Origin: Bacteroidota bacterium
Lineage (GTDB): Bacteria; Bacteroidota; Bacteroidia; Cytophagales; Cyclobacteriaceae
NCBI GenBank assembly: GCA_023417955.1
Contig: JAEZDW010000016.1
Coordinates: 1 to 15,055 of the forward strand
Reading direction: 5' to 3'
DNA: 15,055 nucleotides
The notes under the pieces are model-generated. The model was not told the DNA's origin. It did no database searches and was given only the letters and a program-made list of their open reading frames with translations. The first letter of the stretch is position 1, and the number at the start of each line of letters is the position of its first letter. This document shows positions 6,922 to 12,641 of the stretch, piece by piece. A program made the translations under genes and the position numbers.

Positions 6922-6945
6922 ACCGTTGTCTTTAGATTGTTAATA

Positions 6946-7944
6946 TTACCTGAACTTCACAAAAAAGAGTACACCTGCCAGGAGCGCCGCCGTTGCTGCA
7001 ATAGCTCCGCGATTTACAGAGGCCCACGTCACAGGGCTAAACGATTTTGATTCACCTGTAAACGGGCCATGTGCACCATGATCACCCGGAATCGGTTCCC
7101 ACAAATTGCTCTTCCTGCTTTTTGATTCCGGCTCAGCAGTCATCTGACCCTCATAGCCGGTTCGGGCAAGGACGCGGTCCGCATACCATGGCGCGATCTT
7201 GTTTCCAACAATCGCTTTCACGGTAGGCCATCCCACGAAATATTCGCGCCTCGGATTTCGAGACGCGTATTCAATCAAACGCGCCGCCACTTCCGGCTCA
7301 TAAATTGTTCCCATCGGTTTTGGCTTGTACGGTAAACGACTCTTCACAAAACCAAATTGAGTTGTATTCATGGCAGGAAGCTGTACCATGGAAATATCGA
7401 TACCACTCTTATCGTGCATCAGTTCTGTGCGAAGGGAATCGAAAAACCCTTCGATGGCGTGTTTGGCTGCGCAGTAAGCAGATTGCAACGGGATACCTCT
7501 GTACGCCAGCGCGGAACCTACGAAAATAATACTACCTCGGTTCCGCGACTGCATTCTTCTGAGAACGCTCAGCGCTCCGTATACCTGCCCGAGATATGTG
7601 ACCTCCGTGACGCGTTTGTATTCTTCAGCTTTCATCTCGCGAACCGGGGAGAACACGCTATTCATCGCATTGTTTACCCATACGTCTATTGGTCCAAGCT
7701 TTTCCTCGGTTTCAGCGGCTGCATTTTCAACTGCATCAGCGTCGGCAACATCTATGGGAAACACAAGCGCCCTCCCGCCAGCCTGCTCGACCTCTCGTTT
7801 GGCACCTTCAAGCCCGTCGATACCGCGCGCGATGAGGGCAATATCACAACCTTTGGCAGCAAACTCCCGCACAATAGCGCGCCCCAAACCAGCCGACGCA
7901 CCGGTCACCACGACGATCCTTCTTTTTTGTCGTTCCTTGTTCAT
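6946..7944 (-). CDS. SDR family oxidoreductase with C-terminal membrane anchor
   Basis: A 332-residue NAD(P)-dependent short-chain dehydrogenase. It shows the classical nucleotide-binding motif TGASAGLG (14-21), D66 (FPIDVAD), NNA at 91-93 (NNAM in place of NNAG), catalytic Ser144 and the YxxxK pair Tyr157/Lys161. Arg40 after the second strand suggests a preference for NADPH (inference). The core ends near residue 260. A tail follows with LWEPIPGDHGAHGPF (281-295), a motif I associate with a subset of SDRs of unknown substrate, and a hydrophobic segment (about 313-329, GAIAATAALLAGVLFFV) that should anchor the enzyme to the inner membrane. It is the first gene of the probable four-gene operon, 24 bp before the 216-aa protein gene. 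The substrate cannot be read from the sequence. No clear promoter was found upstream. Confidence 0.93.
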   Translation of the reverse strand: MNKERQKRRIVVVTGASAGLGRAIVREFAAKGCDIALIARGIDGLEGAKREVEQAGGRALVFPIDVADADAVENAAAETEEKLGPIDVWVNNAMNSVFSPVREMKAEEYKRVTEVTYLGQVYGALSVLRRMQSRNRGSIIFVGSALAYRGIPLQSAYCAAKHAIEGFFDSLRTELMHDKSGIDISMVQLPAMNTTQFGFVKSRLPYKPKPMGTIYEPEVAARLIEYASRNPRREYFVGWPTVKAIVGNKIAPWYADRVLARTGYEGQMTAEPESKSRKSNLWEPIPGDHGAHGPFTGESKSFSPVTWASVNRGAIAATAALLAGVLFFVKFR

Positions 7945-8087
7945 CTTGACTCGTTTGAAAGTTGGCCGGACCAGGCGGTAACGTCACTGGTACACGCACT
8001 CCGGCATTAAGGAATGAAGAAAAAAGTCATACCGGGACAATTTGCACCTTGACCGAACAAGAAAGCAGATAATTAAAAGTGGCAGAC

Positions 8088-8112
8088 GGTCGTGCGCGCC
8101 GCGCAGGCGACC
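8088..8112 (-). repeat. Very GC-rich hairpin after the sugar isomerase-like gene
   Basis: GGTCG (8088-8092) pairs with CGACC (8108-8112), and TGCGC (8093-8097) with GCGCA (8101-8105) around a 3-base loop, leaving a 2-base bulge. It lies about 28 bp after the stop codon at 8140. On the minus strand a short T-run (TTTTAATTAT) begins about ten bases further on, so it may act as an imperfect terminator. It also marks a local GC peak in a 195-bp gene-free gap (7945-8139) that should hold the promoter of the SDR operon. Confidence 0.5.
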
Positions 8113-8139
8113 CGCAGCGCTCATCGTTCAGATAGGATC

Positions 8140-9096
8140 CTACAGAGTTTTTGAAAGGTAGGTTAAAGAATCCTTCAGTGTCACATCAGGTTGAGGGGTC
8201 ACGTCGCGTTCGAGGTAAAAGTGCTCAACGCCCGACTCCTTAGCTGCAGTAATGATTGCGGGTAAATCAAACACTCCTTTACCCGGATCAGCCATCTTCG
8301 GGAACAACGGCATCCACTGCGACGGATCACCACCGTCACCAGAAAACCGCACAGGTTCAGAAGCATCCTTAATATGCATCAGCTTAAACCTGCCGGGATA
8401 CTTATTGAGGTAAGCGACGGGGTCGGCACCTGCCGCCGTCATCCAGAAAATATCAAGCTCAAACTTAACTTTCCCGGAATCAGTTTGCGTGAGTAGCGTG
8501 TCCATTAACGTCTTTCCGTCTTTTTCAATGTGTTCGTAGCCGTGGTTATGGTACAAGAACGTAAGCCCGTGTTTTGCAAACACCTCACCAAAATGATTAA
8601 ATTCATCAGCGAGTTTGCCGTAATCATCCCGATCGGCAGGATTGGCGATTGCCGGTATAGCGACGTATCGGGTACCCAAAGAGGCTAACGTCTCACTTGC
8701 GGCTTCAATGTTCGTACGCATCGTCAGCAAATCAAGATGAACAGATGGAGTAGTGAGTCCGTTGTCCTTCAGAATTGATTTGACTTCTGAAATACTGTGC
8801 CCGTAAAACGCATTTTGTTTTATTCCAAGCATGCCTGCAATTTCCTTCCAACCGGCTTGGGTCTCAGGTGCACTGAAATCGTATGGCCCAAAGAACTCAA
8901 TTTCACGATAACCAAGGTCTGACAGCTTCTTCATTGTTCCTTTGAAGTCGGCTGAAACCAGTCCCGGAATCGTAAAAAGCTGAATGCCAACTTTCGCGGA
9001 GCGCTTCTTGAACCACTGTGCAGAAGCTGAGTGTGCAAGGGTAAGACCGCTGAAGGCTGCCAAAGACTGCTTGAGGAAGTGTCGCCGGGATCTCAT
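8140..9096 (-). CDS. Tat-exported TIM-barrel sugar phosphate isomerase/epimerase-like protein
   Basis: A 318-residue protein of the xylose-isomerase-like TIM-barrel superfamily. It begins with a twin-arginine signal (MRSRRHFLKQSLAAFSGLTLAHSASA), so it is folded in the cytoplasm and exported to the periplasm. Likely metal ligands of the family are seen in order: Glu67 (YREIEFFG), His/Asn residues of FLYHNHGYE (180-188), Asp215 (FELDIFW), His241 (LMHIKDA) and Glu296 (HFYLERD). Such proteins isomerise or epimerise sugars or inositols; the substrate here is unknown. An in-frame ATG at 9129 would add 11 hydrophobic residues before the twin-arginine motif, which is unlikely, so the start is set at 9096. 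It follows the esterase gene behind a terminator and so is probably transcribed separately. Confidence 0.9.
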   Translation of the reverse strand: MRSRRHFLKQSLAAFSGLTLAHSASAQWFKKRSAKVGIQLFTIPGLVSADFKGTMKKLSDLGYREIEFFGPYDFSAPETQAGWKEIAGMLGIKQNAFYGHSISEVKSILKDNGLTTPSVHLDLLTMRTNIEAASETLASLGTRYVAIPAIANPADRDDYGKLADEFNHFGEVFAKHGLTFLYHNHGYEHIEKDGKTLMDTLLTQTDSGKVKFELDIFWMTAAGADPVAYLNKYPGRFKLMHIKDASEPVRFSGDGGDPSQWMPLFPKMADPGKGVFDLPAIITAAKESGVEHFYLERDVTPQPDVTLKDSLTYLSKTL

Positions 9097-9151
9097 AGTT
9101 AAGAAAGTTAATGCGTACAATATACACAACTATTTTCCCGGAGGCAACGCA

Positions 9152-9184
9152 AAAAAAAGAGGCCGGAATATCTCCGGCCTTTTG
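9152..9184 (-). terminator. Intrinsic terminator of the esterase gene (possibly bidirectional)
   Basis: AGGCCGGA (9161-9168) and TCCGGCCT (9174-9181) form a perfect 8-bp stem with a 5-base loop. On the minus strand the stem is followed by CTTTTTTTTG, a classical T-tract, 23 bp after the esterase stop codon. The plus strand has only TTTT after the stem. Confidence 0.88.
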
Positions 9185-9203
9185 ATTAGCATATATGTCG
9201 CAT

Positions 9204-11126
9204 CTATTTCGAGACAACGACTTTGACGTCGTCGTATGCGCTCTTGCCGTTGTTGTCTTTTACCGTCAGGCGGAAGACGTAGGTTCCGGCAACAAGCTTA
9301 TAAGCGATAAGGTCAGATGTTGTTGCTCCGCTTAGCGAGGCCTGCGGTCCCGACAATTTAGACCATTGATATGACTTGATCGTGCCGCTGGTTTTGCCAT
9401 ACATTTTCGCCGTTGTTGCCGGCAGTTTCAAACTGATGTCAGAGCCTGCGTTTACAGTTGGTCCGGCTGATGTGCCATTAACAACCACTTTGACGTCATC
9501 ATAAGCGGTTGCGCCTTTGTTGTCCTTCACAGTGAGACGGAAGACATAGGTTCCCTGCACGAGTTTCCAGGCAGTTAGCGTTGGAGTGTTGGCACCGCTG
9601 AGATTCGCTGCACCGCCACTTACCTTCGTCCATGTATACGACACAATAGATCCATCGGTGTCCTTACCGCTGCCGTTCAGCACAGCAGTGGTCGCAGGCA
9701 ATGTCAGGGTGACATCATTTCCTGCGGATGCAACAGGGGCGCTGTTCGAACCTGTCGAACCCGATGACGACCCGGATTTACTGACGACTACTTTTACATC
9801 ATCAGATGCTGTGGCACCGTCATTGTCTTTTACAGTAAGGCGGAACACATACGAACCTTCCTTGAGGCCCCATGCAGTCAATGTTGCCGTATTGGCTCCG
9901 CTGAGATTCGCAGTACCACCACTTACTTTGGTCCATGTGTATGATGAGATAGAACCGTCGGAATCTTTGCCGCTGCCATTGAGTTTTGCCGTCGTAGCAG
10001 GCAGAACCAGGTTAACGTCGGGACCGGCATTCGCTGTCGGGGTCTCGTTGTCAGAAGTTTTAGAGGACGAGGACGACGTAACAGTGACTTTCACATAATC
10101 AGAATCCGTACCGCCGTCGTTGTCCGTTACAGTAAGTCTGAAGATATACGTACCCGGACTTACAGTTACCGAAGTCGAGGCGCTTGATGCATTCGCAATT
10201 GTTGCCGACGGACCTGACATCTTGGTCCAGCGATAAGACTTTATGGAACCATTACTGTCACTCCCCGAACCGGACAATGTAATTTTCGTGGTGTTGCTAT
10301 AGGACTTGTCGCTTCCCGCATTTGCCGTTGGCAAAACATTAGACCCGTTTTTGGTATTAACCTGGGACATCATCCATTCATAGATGTTCGGGTTGTGATA
10401 CGTGTGATCAGGCTTATAGGCGCGGTCCCATGCGTTGTGCTTTACACCGGGGTAAATTGTTAGCTTTGCTTTAGGATTCGGGGTCGGGCTGCACGCGTTA
10501 ATGGCGTTTACCATCGACGAGCTCTTGCTCAGTCCAACCGTAGGGTCAGCGTCGCCATGGAACGCCCAAACAGGAAGATTCTCTTTTGCAATAGCGCATG
10601 CCTTACCTGTCGAATTATATCCACCGCAGACCGGTGTCAGTGATGCAAACAAATGCGGTTGTTCCTGCGCGATGGTCCAGGCTCCACCCCCGCCCAAACT
10701 AAGGCCGGTAATATGAATCCGCTTTTCATCAACCCGAAGGGTATTCTTCGCCCAGTTAATAACTTCAAGAATATACCAGGTTGGCCAGTTACCGATACCA
10801 GTCTTAAGCTGGGGCGATATCAATATGAAAGGAAAATTTTGTCCATCCTTTGCAAACCGCGGAGGGCCGAGATTATCCACCGAATAGATTGTTCCCTCAA
10901 GGGTGGCAGGATTGGTGGAGTTAGCTCCGCGCTCACCTGTGCCATGCAGGAAGATAACCAGTGGATACTTGTTAGAATTACTGTTGTAATCTTTGGGAAG
11001 GTATTGCAGAAGCCCGATGACGGACTCCTTAGTTGTCTGAAACGTTTGTTGTGAATAGGCCGGCGAAGCGAACGCCAGGAAGACAAGAAGACTAAGACAT
11101 GACAAACCCGTTTTTACTCTCTTCAT
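9204..11126 (-). CDS. Secreted alpha/beta-hydrolase esterase with four PKD-like domains
   Basis: A 640-residue exported protein. Residues 1-25 are a signal peptide (cleavage near AYS-QQ). About 30-255 is an alpha/beta hydrolase of the polyhydroxybutyrate depolymerase/feruloyl esterase type. It has an oxyanion-region motif (FLHGTGERG, 59-67), nucleophile Ser143 in GLSLGG, likely acid Asp194 (HGDADPTVG) and His230 (GVKHNAWDRAY). Four PKD-like modules follow at about 266-350, 364-449, 464-549 and 556-639. The first three are separated by Ser/Gly/Thr-rich linkers (about 350-361 and 449-462). Each has the N-AG-D start and a Y-x-FRLTV-D-N-G core. The family cleaves ester bonds in polymers such as plant cell wall or polyester material; PKD modules probably bind substrate or act as spacers. 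No type IX sorting domain follows the last module, which ends the protein. TTTTTG about 35-40 bp upstream of the start may be part of a promoter. Confidence 0.93.
   Translation of the reverse strand: MKRVKTGLSCLSLLVFLAFASPAYSQQTFQTTKESVIGLLQYLPKDYNSNSNKYPLVIFLHGTGERGANSTNPATLEGTIYSVDNLGPPRFAKDGQNFPFILISPQLKTGIGNWPTWYILEVINWAKNTLRVDEKRIHITGLSLGGGGAWTIAQEQPHLFASLTPVCGGYNSTGKACAIAKENLPVWAFHGDADPTVGLSKSSSMVNAINACSPTPNPKAKLTIYPGVKHNAWDRAYKPDHTYHNPNIYEWMMSQVNTKNGSNVLPTANAGSDKSYSNTTKITLSGSGSDSNGSIKSYRWTKMSGPSATIANASSASTSVTVSPGTYIFRLTVTDNDGGTDSDYVKVTVTSSSSSKTSDNETPTANAGPDVNLVLPATTAKLNGSGKDSDGSISSYTWTKVSGGTANLSGANTATLTAWGLKEGSYVFRLTVKDNDGATASDDVKVVVSKSGSSSGSTGSNSAPVASAGNDVTLTLPATTAVLNGSGKDTDGSIVSYTWTKVSGGAANLSGANTPTLTAWKLVQGTYVFRLTVKDNKGATAYDDVKVVVNGTSAGPTVNAGSDISLKLPATTAKMYGKTSGTIKSYQWSKLSGPQASLSGATTSDLIAYKLVAGTYVFRLTVKDNNGKSAYDDVKVVVSK
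9480..10037 (-). repeat. Tandem coding repeat: PKD modules 2 and 3 of the esterase
   Basis: The DNA for modules 2 (9780-10037) and 3 (9480-9737) is clearly similar, with identical short blocks such as GCTGAGATTCGC on the plus strand. Their proteins share long runs (for example LNGSGKDSDGSI against LNGSGKDTDGSI). Modules 1 and 4 are more diverged. This points to internal duplication that has since drifted at many third positions. Confidence 0.75.
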
Positions 11127-11580
11127 TAGATTAGTTTAGTTACATCACCCGAAGTGAAATCAAAAAGTTATTTTGGATCAGAGACCAACTTAGACACTAC
11201 ACGCCGTGATTGGCGATGCAAATTTGAAAAAATACTCTGGATGATTAACGCCGCACTAGCCTCGTAAAGTACAGGATGTATGATTCTAACTAAAGTGATT
11301 TCGCACGATCCGTACGACAATAAAACTCACTAATGATCACGCACAACCCCACAGCTACCCGCTACTAAGACAAGTTTAAAATCACTGAGGGTGAATAACA
11401 GATACTACCGACAAATGACCTTGTTTTTCTGAGATGAGACCCAGGTATAAATTAAAAACGCTCTCGTAATCAGACAAAACTTCCCTGAACGTGATCAAGA
11501 TCCCCTGTAAGGTCCTGATCAAAAACGAAGAATTTTATTAATGCAAGTCCCGGCATGAGCAATACAACGTACTGACTGTA
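11127..11580. other. Gene-free stretch between the esterase and PorP/SprF genes
   Basis: About 450 bp, AT-rich, with no ORF I can support. It should hold the esterase promoter near its left end and the 3' end of the adhesin-PorP transcript near its right end, but I found no classical terminator for that transcript. The one notable structure is the inverted repeat at 11492-11521. Confidence 0.6.
11492..11521. repeat. Imperfect inverted repeat with TGATCA ends
   Basis: TGATCA at 11492-11497 and at 11516-11521 can pair. After one mismatch, GATC (11499-11502) pairs with GGTC (11511-11514) with one G-U, leaving an 8-base loop. It lies about 60 bp after the PorP/SprF stop codon. No T-tract follows on the minus strand, so it is either a non-classical 3' structure that protects the mRNA or a protein-binding dyad. 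Confidence 0.4.
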
Positions 11581-12636
11581 CTATTTTTGCTTCGATACCT
11601 TGCGTTGATAAGCTTTTCTTTTTTTGATTTGAAGCTTTTGCTTTTGGCGCAATGACATTTTGTTGTTGCCAAATCGCCTGTTCTGATATTGACTTGCTTT
11701 AACCCTCGCGGCGTGGGGTTCGTAACGCAACATGATCTCGTGACTACCTGCATTCGTTCCCGCAAGTCCCGAAACAGTATAGTCGTAAGCATAGCCGACG
11801 TGTAACTCCTTGCGAGGCTTGAATTCAATAAGTGCGATCACCGCATCGGCCGTCCGATAAGAAAGTCCCGCCCCCAACGTATTTTTCCACCAAAGATTGC
11901 AGTTGATATCACCTTCAATAGGCGCGCCGCGCACTCCCTTAATCATGACGGATGGTTTAGCGGACCAATCTCCGTTAAGGTCGAAGCTGTATCCGGCTGA
12001 CACAAACATGTGTCGGCTCTGCCTGTTAGCGAAACTTGTAAAATCTATCGTTGGTTGGTTATCGCCGCGCAAGTTATTCTTTAACATTTTTGGAATTCCA
12101 ACCCCGGCAAAAAAACGCTGACTGTAATAGTAGGCCCCAAAACCAAAGTTCGGGAAGAAACCGCGAAGAGAGTTCGCAAAAGCCGGATCATCAGCACTTC
12201 CTCCATAATATGTAGCAGTGGTTACAGAAGCGTAGTCGGCGCTCCGCTGATTGACTCCGGCCTGGAGTCCGAGTGAGAGTACTCCCCGATTTGCGAAGTA
12301 TACGCGGTACGCGTAGAGCGCATTGATCATCAGATCCTCTGTAATACCAATCTTGTCGCTCACAATATTGACACCCAATGCCATCTTTTGCTTTTTAATC
12401 GGGGCATCCAGGCTCAGCGTAAGCGTTGTGGGCGCCCCTTCCATACCAACCCACTGCTGTCGGTAAAGCGCCGTCATCGTAAGCATCTCCCTGACACCTG
12501 CGTACGCAGGATTGATTGATGTCATATTGAACATGTATTGCGAATACATCGGATCTTGCTGCGCGTGCACTTCATACGAGATGAGCGCTGATCCGATCAG
12601 TATCGATACTAGAACTTTTATCATGATCTGTTTCAT
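11581..12636 (-). CDS. PorP/SprF family type IX secretion outer-membrane protein
   Basis: A 351-residue protein. Residues 1-25 are a signal peptide (cleavage at VHA-QQ), followed by the family hallmark QDPMYSQYMFN with INPAYAG (27-47). The rest shows alternating strands of an outer-membrane beta-barrel, ending in GSHEIMLRYEP (298-307). In Bacteroidota, PorP/SprF proteins partner with type IX-secreted, type B-sorted adhesins and are needed to secrete or hold them at the surface. That fits this context: the gene starts 5 bp after the stop of such an adhesin. After the last barrel strand comes an extra tail (308-351) with about 16 Lys/Arg in its last 41 residues, which is unusual for the family. 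The start at 12636 gives MKQIMIKV; Met5 is an alternative that would still leave a signal peptide. Confidence 0.93.
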   Translation of the reverse strand: MKQIMIKVLVSILIGSALISYEVHAQQDPMYSQYMFNMTSINPAYAGVREMLTMTALYRQQWVGMEGAPTTLTLSLDAPIKKQKMALGVNIVSDKIGITEDLMINALYAYRVYFANRGVLSLGLQAGVNQRSADYASVTTATYYGGSADDPAFANSLRGFFPNFGFGAYYYSQRFFAGVGIPKMLKNNLRGDNQPTIDFTSFANRQSRHMFVSAGYSFDLNGDWSAKPSVMIKGVRGAPIEGDINCNLWWKNTLGAGLSYRTADAVIALIEFKPRKELHVGYAYDYTVSGLAGTNAGSHEIMLRYEPHAARVKASQYQNRRFGNNKMSLRQKQKLQIKKRKAYQRKVSKQK

Positions 12637-12641
12637 GTTCG

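Noticed and set aside
7357..8010. Long 217-residue plus-strand ORF opposite the SDR gene
   Set aside because: It is antisense to a gene with intact SDR catalytic motifs and shows no domain-like pattern; it is a by-product of that gene's codon use.
9103..9110. TAACTTTC resembling a -7 element before the sugar isomerase-like gene
   Set aside because: No TTG lies 19-21 bases upstream, and the implied start would fall on or inside the start codon.
9097..9129. Earlier ATG for the sugar isomerase-like gene
   Set aside because: It would put MCILYALTFLT in front of the twin-arginine motif; the start at 9096 gives a standard Tat signal.
9586..10098. Plus-strand ORF of 170 residues with internal repeats
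   Set aside because: It is antisense to the PKD repeats; its repeats mirror those of the esterase gene.
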